From Microvirga sp. TS319 (GTDB lineage: Bacteria > Pseudomonadota > Alphaproteobacteria > Rhizobiales > Beijerinckiaceae): a DNA stretch of 64,000 nucleotides. Location of the stretch: the NCBI RefSeq assembly GCF_041276405.1, contig NZ_JBGGGT010000002.1, positions 3,015,001 to 3,079,000 of the forward strand. Direction: 5' to 3'. Positions 8,949 through 16,997 of the stretch are shown piece by piece (the stretch's first letter is position 1; every line of letters begins with the position of its first letter). The notes beneath the pieces were generated by a model. The model had not been told where the DNA came from. It did no database searches and saw nothing but the letters and a program-made list of their open reading frames with translations. The position numbers and the translations under genes were made by a program.

Positions 8949-9074
8949 ACGATGCGCTAGAGCATCGGACGTGAAAAGTGGAATCCACTTTTGGGATCAA
9001 TCCGATGCTCCCTTCCTAGAGGAGCGCATCGTTCTCGCGAAAAACCGGGGCCACTTTTCCGCACGATGCGCTAG
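8949..9074. repeat. Intergenic palindromic repeat, copy 2 (double module)
   Basis: A GCATCGGAC...TCCGATGC module is followed by a GCGCATCGTTCTCGCG...CGCACGATGCGC module, the fullest two-module form in this window. The central arms AAGTGGAATCCACTTTTG and AAAACCGGGGCCACTTTTCC form internal palindromes. The right edge, GCGCTAG, contains the stop codon of the small secreted protein encoded on the minus strand. Confidence 0.85.
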
Positions 9075-9445
9075 CGGGTCGGAGGCGGCCCTCCGGGAGG
9101 TGTTCCGCCCGAGCCGCCACCTCCTCCGCCACCTCCGCCCGGCATCGTATTGCGGGCGCGTTCCAGAAGCGTCGTGGCGGCATCAACGCAGGCCCTCATG
9201 GAATCCCGCGGATCGCAGCGCACGGCGAGAGTCGCATCGCCTGAGCGAAGCAGGAACCCGGCGCCGCGCTGCGAGCCCCGGCTTGCCATGCCGCCGCCAT
9301 CGTCGATTCCGCGCAGGAGATCCTCGAGTCCGCGATCACGGCGACCGTAGCCTCCACCACGGTCGTCGGAGTCGTTCGAGCTTTGGCTGAAGGCGGGCAG
9401 CGAGATCAGCATCAGGCCGGCCGCCATAACAAGGACCTTCTTCAT
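9071..9445 (-). CDS. Small secreted Gly/Pro-rich hypothetical protein
   Basis: 124 residues with a signal peptide (MKKVLVMAAGLMLISLPAFS, cleavage before QSSND). The mature part is acidic/basic mixed, with a DDRGGGYGRRDRGLEDLL stretch, a middle segment with two Cys (RCDPRDSMRACVDA), and a C-terminal run of nine Gly followed by GTPPGGPPPTR. The two Cys may pair in the periplasm. No family is recognised. A second exported protein gene lies 36 bases upstream on the same strand, so they may form one transcription unit. The stop codon falls within the adjoining palindromic repeat. Confidence 0.65.
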   Translation of the reverse strand: MKKVLVMAAGLMLISLPAFSQSSNDSDDRGGGYGRRDRGLEDLLRGIDDGGGMASRGSQRGAGFLLRSGDATLAVRCDPRDSMRACVDAATTLLERARNTMPGGGGGGGGGSGGTPPGGPPPTR

Positions 9446-9481
9446 CTCAGTTCTCCCATGGGTCAGGACATTCGGTTCGGA

Positions 9482-9985
9482 TCAGTCGCGGCAGATGCGC
9501 CTGCGCACCACGACCAGGAGGCTCCAGTCCTGCTCACGCAGGATTCGGGTGAAGAAGAAGCAGCGGCCTCCCGAGCGATCCGCAATCCGTTCGCGCAGAC
9601 GGTCGCGCAAGCCGCCGCCTCCGCCGCCGCTCTCATCCTCCCACCGTGAGGCGAGGCGTTCGCGCAGGCGCTCGCGCAGCTCCGGATGATCCTGCAGAAA
9701 TTCCCTCAACTCGGCTCGGCGATCCATGCGATCACGCCTCATGTCCATGAGTTCGTCGCGCCGGTCGCGGCGCTCCTGAATCATGTCCATCAGCATGTCG
9801 CGGCGGTCAGGGCGTTCGTCGACCCAGCTTTGGATGAGATCGCGCAGGCTGCCGCCCCCGACATCGGTTTCGCTGTTGCTCCAATCGTCGTCCTGCGCCG
9901 CCGCCGGACCGGTCGTCGCCAGGAAGAGTGTCGGTGACGCGACGAGCGTGAACGCCGCTACCGCCAAAACGGACAAACGGGTCAT
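9482..9985 (-). CDS. Secreted Arg/Asp-rich repetitive hypothetical protein
   Basis: About 167 residues. The start at 9985 gives a good signal peptide (MTRLSVLAVAAFTLVASP...GPAAA, cleavage before QDDDW). The mature protein carries a highly charged helical stretch of short imperfect repeats (DERPDRRDMLMDMIQERRDR, then DELMDMRRDRMDRRAELR), a Gly-run linker, and a compact basic tail with two Cys. The pattern resembles periplasmic charged-helix proteins such as the Spy/CpxP type only in composition; I would not assign it. Its neighbours are also small exported proteins. Confidence 0.65.
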   Translation of the reverse strand: MTRLSVLAVAAFTLVASPTLFLATTGPAAAQDDDWSNSETDVGGGSLRDLIQSWVDERPDRRDMLMDMIQERRDRRDELMDMRRDRMDRRAELREFLQDHPELRERLRERLASRWEDESGGGGGGLRDRLRERIADRSGGRCFFFTRILREQDWSLLVVVRRRICRD

Positions 9986-10544
9986 GATGTTTCTCCAGTT
10001 GTGAACGAAACGCTTCAACTCGGACGCACATCCGCGCCGTTCAGCGAGCCTTTCGCGCCCCACACGACAGCGGGGCGGGTTCGGCGCGGGAACCCAGGCT
10101 TTGCCGTGAAAAACCAGTGTCGTCGCAAGGCTGGAGCTCGAAGCGCATGGCTTGAAAGCTGCACTCTTCAAGGCACCGGCTGATCGGCATGCTCATTCTA
10201 GCGAGCATGGTGTCCTGATTGAGTCCGCCCCCTCGCTCTCGAAGGGTCGCCCGCGAGAATTAAGCGGTAGTCCTTTCCCACTTCCGAGAGCTCCGACAAA
10301 GCATCGGCCCCAAAAGTGGAATCCCCTTTTGGGATCGGATCCGATGCTCTCTTCTTTGAAGGAGCGCATTGTGCGGATCCGGCGGGCCGCGCGATGCGCC
10401 AGGGCTCGTGTCACAAAGTGTTCAGCCCTTGTCCCAATGAATCAAGCGGCTTCCGGCCGAACCTGCTCTCATCGAAAGGCCCCGAATGCGCGAGCATGGG
10501 CAGCAGCTCGCAGACCCCTCGCGGGCCCTTGGAGGAATGACGCA
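9986..10544. other. Intergenic region with repeat, no supported gene
   Basis: Beyond the divergent promoter space for the two exported-protein genes, the only structure I see is the palindromic repeat at 10300-10402. Open frames here have the composition of the repeat and no initiation signals. Confidence 0.5.
10300..10402. repeat. Intergenic palindromic repeat, copy 3
   Basis: AGCATCGGCCCCAAAAGTGG ... TTTTGGGATCGGATCCGATGC module, then a partial second module with GTGCGGATCCGGCGGGCCGC and GCGATGCGCC. The GCGGGCCGC core is an insertion seen also at 11405, 40072, 41322 and 63871. Confidence 0.75.
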
Positions 10545-10799
10545 ATGAAAGCCGTCTTGACCGCAACGATGCTTGCGATCGCACTCGCAGCCTCACCGGC
10601 CCTGTCGCAGCAGTCCCGGGACCCGTTCGAGGCTTCGGGCGAAATCCGGATTCCGTCCCAAGAACAGCTCGAGCGGGAGGTGTTTACGCAGCCGCGAAAC
10701 GACTTCTCGTCCATCGACACTGTGGCCGACGGCGAGATGGACCGCATGGACCGCCGGATCGATAGCCTCGTCGATCGCGGCATCTGCAGCGGCTGCTGA
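10545..10799 (+). CDS. Small secreted hypothetical protein
   Basis: 84 residues. The start at 10545 is fixed by a strong GGAGGA (10531-10536) eight bases upstream and gives a signal peptide (MKAVLTATMLAIALAASPAL, cleavage after SPALS). The mature part is about 64 residues, acidic then rich in the pattern DRMDRRIDSLVDRG, ending CSGC, a possible metal or disulfide pair. The MDRRID motif recalls the repeat in the oppositely oriented gene at 9482-9985, which suggests the two are related or work in the same compartment. No family assignment. Confidence 0.6.
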   Translation: MKAVLTATMLAIALAASPALSQQSRDPFEASGEIRIPSQEQLEREVFTQPRNDFSSIDTVADGEMDRMDRRIDSLVDRGICSGC

Positions 10800-11007
10800 T
10801 CCGGAAATTCGAGCATAGTCGGAGCAGAGACGTCACTTTTCGATACGCGATATCGTACCGCTTTCGATGTCGCCGACAGCCGAACAGCCGCAATATCCCC
10901 AGTCTTGTCCGAAGTAGTCGCCCCGCTTTCCAGCGGGCGCGAAGGGGGAGCCACATTCTGGCCTTACTGCCAAGCAAGCTTTGTCCGCATGCCCTTAGGG
11001 CAATCTA

Positions 11008-11045
11008 GAGCATCGTTCGAAGAACCGGTTCTTCGAACGATGCTC
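11008..11045. repeat. Perfect 38-bp palindrome
   Basis: Two exact 19-base arms (GAGCATCGTTCGAAGAACC and its complement) meet at a central AACCGGTT with no loop. It starts with the AGCATCG end of the common intergenic repeats but has a distinct centre, so it is either a minimal variant or a recent refold of one. Confidence 0.85.
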
Positions 11046-11287
11046 CATCAAAGAGATCGAGCAAGCATTCTGGTCCCGTCAGAATGCAATTTGCTCTCGT
11101 CGGAAGGAACGAGGACCCATCACCCGATGCGAGACAGCACACTATCAACCTCATCGCCTGACATTTCCCCCGCTCTGCGCCAGCTCGAGCGGACGATCGT
11201 CGCATCGATCGCCCTGATGAAGCGCATGCGGCGCGAGCGGCGGCGATCCCTGCGCCCGGACACGGCAGCTGAGAGCGCGAAGCCCTA

Positions 11288-11453
11288 GCGCATCGTGCGA
11301 AAAAGTGGATCCGGTTTTTCGCAGCAAACGATGCGCTCATCGAAGAAAGGAGCATCGAATTGACCCCAAAAGTGGATTCCACTTTTGGGTCCGATGCTCA
11401 GGAGCATCGTGCGGACCCAGCGGGCCGCGCCAGCGCATCGTGCGAAAATCCGC
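11288..11453. repeat. Intergenic palindromic repeat, copy 5 (composite)
   Basis: Three modules in tandem: GCGCATCGTGCGAAAAAGTG...GGTTTTTCGCAGC...GATGCGC; AGCATCGAATTG...AAAAGTGGATTCCACTTTTG...CCGATGCTC; and a CATCGTGCGGACCCAGCGGG module followed by another GCGCATCGTGCG start. This is one of the longest arrays of the family here and sits upstream (downstream in transcription) of the RarD gene end. Confidence 0.8.
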
Positions 11454-11537
11454 GACCGATTTTGCCTGGAAAGAGGCTCACAATCAAAATGTTGAGGCAC
11501 TGGACGTGAGTTCGACGACACGCCCAGTGCTCTCGCG

Positions 11538-12494
11538 TCATGCACGCGAAGCCGGCCGACTTGCCGGCCGACTTGCGGACGATTTCAGGGCCCCGGCGCT
11601 GTAGACCGCGAGCGCCGTCCAGATCGCCGAGAACGCCATGGCATCGATCCATCCGAATGCCTCGCCGTAGACGAGAACGCCGAGGGCGAGCTGGCCGGTC
11701 GGCGCCAGATATTGCAGCAGACCCAGCGTCGATAGTGTGAGCCTCTGGGCGGCTGCCGCGAACCAGATCAGCGGCGCTGCGGTGGTCAACCCCGTCAGGA
11801 CGAGGAGAACGTCGCGGCTCCAGTCGCCCTGGAACGCGGTGGCGGTGCCCTGCCCGAATGTGAACGCGCAATAGCTCAGCGCCAGAGGGCTCAGCAGAAG
11901 AGACTCGACGCAGAAACCGACCAGCGGGCCGACCTGCACGGTCTTTCGCACGAGGCTGTAGAAGCCGAAGCTGAAGGCGAGCGTCAGCGCGACCCAGGGG
12001 ACTTCGCCAGACGAGACGGCAAGCGCCACTACGCCGGCGCCAGCAAGCCCGCAGGCAATGACCTGCGCCGGATGGAGACGCTCTCTCAGAACGAGGACGC
12101 CGAGCGCGACATTGATCAGCGGATTGATGAAGTAGCCAAGGCTCGTCTGGACGAGGTGTCCGTTGTTCACGGCCCAAATATAAACGAGCCAGTTCATGCC
12201 GATCAGGCCAGCCGACACGCACAAGAGCCCCAGCCTGCGCCCGAACGTCAAAACCTCGATGAGATGCGCGAGCTGCCTGCGGAACGCGATGAGGCCGAGC
12301 GCGAACAGCGTGGCCCAGACGATGCGGTAGGCCAGAATCTGAAACGGCGGAACGGACGAAAGAAGTTTGAAGTGGAGCGGGACGACCAGGCCCCACGTGA
12401 AGAATGCGGCCAGCGCGTAAAGGATTCCCGTCCCGGCGGTTCGCGCCTCGGGCTGCTGGACCGGATCCAGCGCAATCGTGTCCTGGTGCTTCAT
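11538..12494 (-). CDS. rarD: EamA/RarD-family transporter
   Basis: About 318 residues with ten hydrophobic segments in two EamA halves (FFTWGLVVPLHFKLLSSVPP in the first; QYLAPTGQLALGVLVYGEAF in the second). The GILYALAAFFTWG start and the QRLTLSTLGLLQYLAPT motif are characteristic of RarD (chloramphenicol-sensitivity protein) within the drug/metabolite transporter superfamily. The substrate is unknown. The ATG at 12494 is preferred; the upstream extension to 12623 is low-complexity and lacks a hydrophobic character. The C-terminus has a duplicated ASRPASRPASRA tail, probably a small repeat expansion. It is a single gene, transcribed toward the repeat cluster. Confidence 0.9.
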   Translation of the reverse strand: MKHQDTIALDPVQQPEARTAGTGILYALAAFFTWGLVVPLHFKLLSSVPPFQILAYRIVWATLFALGLIAFRRQLAHLIEVLTFGRRLGLLCVSAGLIGMNWLVYIWAVNNGHLVQTSLGYFINPLINVALGVLVLRERLHPAQVIACGLAGAGVVALAVSSGEVPWVALTLAFSFGFYSLVRKTVQVGPLVGFCVESLLLSPLALSYCAFTFGQGTATAFQGDWSRDVLLVLTGLTTAAPLIWFAAAAQRLTLSTLGLLQYLAPTGQLALGVLVYGEAFGWIDAMAFSAIWTALAVYSAGALKSSASRPASRPASRA

Positions 12495-12657
12495 GAGGTG
12501 CTGTACGGAATGGATCCACTGGGGCGGCCAACCGGGTCGTAGCGGAATTCGGGCCGGAGGGATAGCCGTCCGCCGCAGACCGGAACGCCCGTTGGCCCAG
12601 AGCGCGGTGCCCCGGATGGACATTCGCGCCCGTCATCGGACGCGCCTGTCTTACGGC

Positions 12658-13050
12658 CTAATCCTCGAAGCGGCTCGTGGGATCGCGATCGCGCTCGTAG
12701 CAGCGCGTGAACGGAAACGGCGGCACCCAGGACTCGCGGCGGACGGTCCAGAGTTCGTAAGTAGGCACCAGCTGGTCCGGAGCATCCAGGGATCCCAGAT
12801 GCACTTCGACTTCGTCCGCCGTGCGCGAGAAGACGGGCGAACCGCAGCGGGGACAGAAGAACCGCCCGGCGTAGTCGCGTGTTTCGCCGTCGATCGTCAC
12901 CGCGTCCTGCGGGAACACCGCGGAGGCATGGAAAAGAGCCCCATGATGCTTGCGGCAGTCGAGACAATGACAAAGGCCGACCCGGTACGGCAGTCCCGAC
13001 GCCACGATTCGAACGTTGCCGCACAGGCAGCCGCCCGTGAAACGGTTCAT
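12658..13050 (-). CDS. GFA/CENP-V-fold zinc protein
   Basis: 130 residues of the glutathione-dependent formaldehyde-activating enzyme (GFA)-like family. Zinc-binding cysteines are all present: GGCLCGNVRI, LCHCLDCRKHHG and FFCPRCGSPVF. The family is often annotated as S-(hydroxymethyl)glutathione synthase-like, but most members have no proven activity and probably bind thiols or aldehydes. Start ATG at 13050. It is followed on the same strand by the RarD gene after 163 bp, so the two are likely separate transcription units. It is the last chromosomal gene before the island's left attachment repeat. Confidence 0.9.
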   Translation of the reverse strand: MNRFTGGCLCGNVRIVASGLPYRVGLCHCLDCRKHHGALFHASAVFPQDAVTIDGETRDYAGRFFCPRCGSPVFSRTADEVEVHLGSLDAPDQLVPTYELWTVRRESWVPPFPFTRCYERDRDPTSRFED

Positions 13051-13221
13051 GCCGCGTCTCCTCTGGTTGGGCAGTCCGTGGAGTCTGGGGTTATCAGATC
13101 CGGCAACTCGATCGGAGGCCGAGTTATCCCCAGAGTTGTCCTTGTACTATGCACCTGATTCACAGGGAAATATCCCCCGAATATCCCCGGCGCGCAGAAG
13201 TTCTAGTGATGCCTGGGTGAT

Positions 13222-13236
13222 ATGGCGGAGACGGAG
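13222..13236. repeat. Distal attachment-site repeat of the defence island
   Basis: ATGGCGGAGACGGAG is identical and in the same orientation to 30320-30334, which is the 3' end (CCA and acceptor/T-stem side) of the tRNA-Ser gene. The copy here is not part of any tRNA: it runs into TCCGCCA, which by itself forms a 7-bp hairpin with TGGCGGA. Confidence 0.75.
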
Positions 13237-13314
13237 TCCGCCAGTTCACGTTTATCGTGATCCACTAACAACCAAAAATCCTTTTCCCACAAAACAAACT
13301 ACGCGCTTTTGGGA

Positions 13315-13677
13315 TCAAAGTAGGGCATAGCCGGCATCCCTGAACCAGCCATTGTCATACTTTCGGTGATGGTGTGAGGGCTGGTTTGAGTTCCGCCTGC
13401 AGGGCCTGGAGCGTGCGGCTTTCGCCTTGAGCCGCTCTTTCGTCGTGGCCCGGGCGTGCTCAGTCGGGTTGAACTCGGGCGAATAGCGCGGCAGGTACAA
13501 CAGCCCGATCCAAGCCTGAGCGAGAAGTTCACCAACCTCCATCACCCGATTCAGGAGTAGGTTGTTCATGACCAGAACGGCCTCGGGCTTCATCTGCCGG
13601 ACCTTGGGCACCAGCATCTGGGTGGCGGTGGATGTCTCAATGCTCATCGTAGCCACTAGCCCCCCGTTAACGCACAA
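13315..13677 (-). pseudogene. IS630-family transposase remnant
   Basis: The translated remnant keeps the C-terminal DDE core of IS630/Tc1-mariner transposases: VLVMNNLLLNRV (normally VxDN, here the catalytic Asp is Asn) and LLYLPRYSPEFNPTEHA, the second-D/E region. After that the frame is scrambled by indels, with WFRDAGYA, the usual C-terminal end, still visible. The N-terminal half is missing. It is inactive and lies just inside the island's left attachment repeat. Confidence 0.75.
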
Positions 13678-14026
13678 CTCACCCGAACGGATTCAACCAC
13701 AGCGCAAAAGCACATTCGCGTCACAATATCGCGCGTTTACGTAGTCAGAGAGCGGGTTTCGTCCCCTCTTATGTTATTGATATTGAGTTGTTTTTCTAAG
13801 GACAGCAACGCCACATTCGCTCATGTTACTCGAGTAGGTGACATTTCCTGAAACAGTAGGAGAAACAGCGATGCGATAGCAGGAGGACGGCCAATATGCA
13901 GCACTAGGGGACAGCAAGGGGACAGGTTATCCAGGCTTAGCCTACGCAACGAGCCAAAAAGGCCCGTCAATGCGTTCTTCCTCGTCATCCTGCGCGGCAT
14001 ATTGCGACTTAGGTCACACCCTGATG
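13678..14026. other. Gene-free stretch in island left arm
   Basis: About 350 bp, visibly less GC-rich than the chromosome, with no supported frame. It includes GGGGACAGCAAGGGGACAGG (13908-13927), a short tandem of GGGGACAG as is often found next to REP-associated transposase genes, but no such gene is present. Confidence 0.45.
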
Positions 14027-16972
14027 TTAGCGCCCAACGGTTCTCTCGAACAAACTCTCAATATCACGGTCGGATGTCGGGGGCTGCAGCATCTCGCGCG
14101 AGAGCGTACGTTTTGCGGAAAGCAGCTCGTCCAACGTCATATCGAACGATGCTTCTGCATGCGGCTCGAAGACGGCGATTGGCAGGTGAATCGTAACAGG
14201 TTTCGTCTGGCCAATCCGAAAAGCGCGATCGTTGCACTGGTCCTCGACCGCCGGGTTCCACCAGCGGCTGAGATGGATCACGTGATTGGCTGCCGTGATA
14301 GTGAGACCCACGCCCGCTGCCTTGGGGGAGAGAACCAACAGATCGAACCCGGGTGGACGGGACTGAAACTCATTCACGATCCGCTGGCGATGTTCGCCTG
14401 GAGTGCCGCCGTTGATGATCGCGGGCCGCCTTTCCATGTCGAAAAGCTGCGCCAAGCCCTCGGCGAAAAGAGTCTGCATCGCCAAGCTCTCAATGAACAC
14501 AAGCGCTTTCTCGCCTTTCGAGTCGATGTCCCGCAGGATCTCGAGCGTCTTTGTCGTCCGGGCGGAGCGATCCGCAAAGGTTCTGAAGTTCAGGCTTGGT
14601 GAAGCAGCTGCGTTCTCAAGCCTGTCGGGATGAAGAGATATACCACGCAAGTCATGAATGACTTTCAACATCTGGCCTGGCTTGTCGCTTCGGCTGCTTT
14701 GCGCTGCCGATACAATGCGCTCGTATGCCCTCTGCTGCTCCGGCGGCATCGGCACGGGGTAACGGATCTCACGCTTTTCCGGCAGGCCTTCCAGAACGTC
14801 GTCCTTCATGCGCCGGAGCATGATCGCGGGCGCACCATCCACCGGCTGATCAAGTTTTCGCTTCAGGGCCGCCAACTGGTCGCCCGCATCTTCCCGGTAG
14901 GTCGTTGAGAACGTCTTGAGATCACCGAGATAGCCGGGAACCAGCCGGTCCATGATACACCATAGATCTTCCAGCCGGTTCTCGATTGGCGTGCCCGTGA
15001 GCCCGAGCACAAAATCGGCATTCAGCGTCTTGGCTGCCTTGGTGTTGAGCGTGTCGGGCGCTTTGATCTTCTGCATCTCGTCGAACAGAACGAGAGAATA
15101 TCGGATTGGCGCGAAGGCCTGCTCGTGATCCGTGAGCGCTTCGTAGGTCGTCAGGATCCAGTCGGCCTGCCGGAGACGGGCGCGGTCCAGCGTTTCGCCG
15201 GAATCAGAGCGCCGCTCCGGCGCCACCTTGAGGAGGCGCAGGCCCTTTCCGTAGGCATCCACCCGTTCACCGAGTCCCTCGGCCGCGAGGTGCCTTTCGC
15301 TTTCCTCCTCCCAGTTCTTGAGCAGAGCCGTCGGCGCCACGACGAGCATTGGCCCGCGACCAATGCGGGCATCTCCAGCCTTGCGGGCAGCCTCCTGATT
15401 GCTCCTGACCCACGCCAGGAAGGCGAGTGCCTGGAATGTCTTGCCGAGCCCCATATCGTCCGCGAGCAGCACTCCGGGCCACCCGGCGCACCATGCGGAG
15501 ACAAGCCACGTGAAACCGGTCTCCTGATGTGGCTTGAATCGCGTTGCTCCTATGCGGTCGGCCGGAGGCTCCGGCGGCAGCAGGGCTATGCGGCGACGAA
15601 ATTTCTGCTCGTACTCGACTCCCTCGTAGTTGTTCTTAATCAGGAGGACCTGCTTCTGCTCCGACTCGGGCGCCTCGCGATCCTCACTTGCCTCGTCCGC
15701 CTCGGGGGCTTCGTTGGCCCCAAGAAGGCGCTCGGCCTCCTCAATGGGGGCGAATGCGCCTTTGACGAGCACTTCCTTCTGGCCTTCGCGGCGCGCGCGC
15801 TCGATGGCATGCGCTAGCTCGTCGCGCTCACCGTCCGTCAGGACCGGCGGCTCCACCGGGGCACCGCTGTCATCGACCCAGCCCCACTCCGGAAGCCAAG
15901 TGTGCGACTTGCGCGTGAGCCAGGGCAGCTTCGGGCGTTCCCACACGCCGAGTTCGAGGACGCGATCGGAATATTGCTGGGTCTCGACGAACAGGGAGGC
16001 CACGTCCTCCACCGCATCCGCGAGCGCCGCCCGTGGGTTGCGGATGAACCGGCGGCGCTCCTCGGCGGGCGCATGGCGCTTCTGCTTGACGATGTCGAGG
16101 GCCGTCTTGAGCTGAGGGTCGATCAGCACGTAGCGATTTCGCCCCAACACGTAAGCGTCCCGCGTCGAGCCGGGTCGGGACACGGCTTGCGCCAGAAATT
16201 CACGGTGATCATCCGGAACGAGGAGCGCCTCGGCATCGGCATTGCGCAGATCCTCCGTTGGAAGCTCTTCGTTATCCTCCGGCGCCGGCGCGTCGTCTTC
16301 CCGGCTGGCCGTCTTCGAGCGCGCCATCAGGATCGGGGTGAAATCAACCCCCGCCGGCGTTTCGCGGACATCGAGAGCGAAAGAGCCAGCCTGATGGATC
16401 GTGAGGCTTGCGGCATAGCCATCCGCCTGAACCTCATGGCCGAGCGTCGAGTGCAACGCTTCTTGAACCGGCATCCAGGTCGAGATCCGCTCCTCGAGCG
16501 GTCTTCCCTGGCTGCCATTGTAACGCTCAATCGCCTCGACAAGATGCAGCAGAGGCGAGGTCAGCCGCCCTCGCCTGTCACCCCATTCCAGGATGAGCCC
16601 AGTGCGGCGCGGCCTGACCTCATGGTGACCCTGATCAGCCCAGTGCAGCCGGATCGCGCCCTCAGGTGTCTCGACTCGCCCGTCGAAGGCAAGCTTCAGA
16701 CTCACCGGGACAAGGTCTGGGAGTCCGACCGCATCAGCGATGCCTGCTGGCAGCATGGCGGCCTCCAGATGCGATAGGTGCACGCTCGTTTTATCCGAGG
16801 CCGCACGTCCCTCCGTGACAAGCGCAGACAGCGCACGGGCAGCCGCGCGTACACCATTGACGGCTGGCCATTGCGCAACCTCGATTTCGCGCCGACGCCC
16901 CAGGAGGGGTCGATCCACAAGGGTGATTACGACGCCACTGGGTTGAACATCGGTTTGAAAGCGCACAGCCAT
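14027..16972 (-). CDS. zorD: Zorya type I ZorD: SNF2/DEAD-like helicase-nuclease effector
   Basis: 981 residues. The C-terminal two thirds are a SNF2-type ATPase: Walker A DDMGLGKT with Lys at residue 511, motif II DEMQ at 631-634 (SNF2 DEGH-like variant), TGTPIENRLEDLW, and motif VI DQCNDRAFRIGQ. The N-terminal ~400 residues are the Zorya-specific region. In known type I Zorya, ZorD is the DNA-processing effector activated when ZorAB senses phage at the envelope. It starts 25 bases after the zorC stop and ends the operon. Length and order match the family. I do not see a nuclease motif with certainty in this copy. Confidence 0.9.
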   Translation of the reverse strand: MAVRFQTDVQPSGVVITLVDRPLLGRRREIEVAQWPAVNGVRAAARALSALVTEGRAASDKTSVHLSHLEAAMLPAGIADAVGLPDLVPVSLKLAFDGRVETPEGAIRLHWADQGHHEVRPRRTGLILEWGDRRGRLTSPLLHLVEAIERYNGSQGRPLEERISTWMPVQEALHSTLGHEVQADGYAASLTIHQAGSFALDVRETPAGVDFTPILMARSKTASREDDAPAPEDNEELPTEDLRNADAEALLVPDDHREFLAQAVSRPGSTRDAYVLGRNRYVLIDPQLKTALDIVKQKRHAPAEERRRFIRNPRAALADAVEDVASLFVETQQYSDRVLELGVWERPKLPWLTRKSHTWLPEWGWVDDSGAPVEPPVLTDGERDELAHAIERARREGQKEVLVKGAFAPIEEAERLLGANEAPEADEASEDREAPESEQKQVLLIKNNYEGVEYEQKFRRRIALLPPEPPADRIGATRFKPHQETGFTWLVSAWCAGWPGVLLADDMGLGKTFQALAFLAWVRSNQEAARKAGDARIGRGPMLVVAPTALLKNWEEESERHLAAEGLGERVDAYGKGLRLLKVAPERRSDSGETLDRARLRQADWILTTYEALTDHEQAFAPIRYSLVLFDEMQKIKAPDTLNTKAAKTLNADFVLGLTGTPIENRLEDLWCIMDRLVPGYLGDLKTFSTTYREDAGDQLAALKRKLDQPVDGAPAIMLRRMKDDVLEGLPEKREIRYPVPMPPEQQRAYERIVSAAQSSRSDKPGQMLKVIHDLRGISLHPDRLENAAASPSLNFRTFADRSARTTKTLEILRDIDSKGEKALVFIESLAMQTLFAEGLAQLFDMERRPAIINGGTPGEHRQRIVNEFQSRPPGFDLLVLSPKAAGVGLTITAANHVIHLSRWWNPAVEDQCNDRAFRIGQTKPVTIHLPIAVFEPHAEASFDMTLDELLSAKRTLSREMLQPPTSDRDIESLFERTVGR

Positions 16973-16997
16973 CGATCCGAACTCTCTTCCACAAATT

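Larger units (their letters stand above)
10800..11537. other. Repeat-rich intergenic region, possible tiny ORF
   Basis: Contains a perfect palindrome (11008-11045) and a long composite repeat (11288-11453). A 53-codon frame at 11127-11288 (MRDSTLSTSSPDISPALRQL then basic) has a Lrp-like-free, Arg-rich composition and ends at the border of the composite repeat; there is no clear ribosome-binding site, so I do not call it a gene. Confidence 0.4.

Noticed and set aside
8949..9074. Possible CRISPR array
   Set aside because: The repeated units are palindromic modules of differing size without regular spacers; no cas gene in the window.
11127..11288. 53-codon plus-strand ORF
   Set aside because: No ribosome-binding site, basic low-complexity end, stop supplied by a repeat; kept only as a note.
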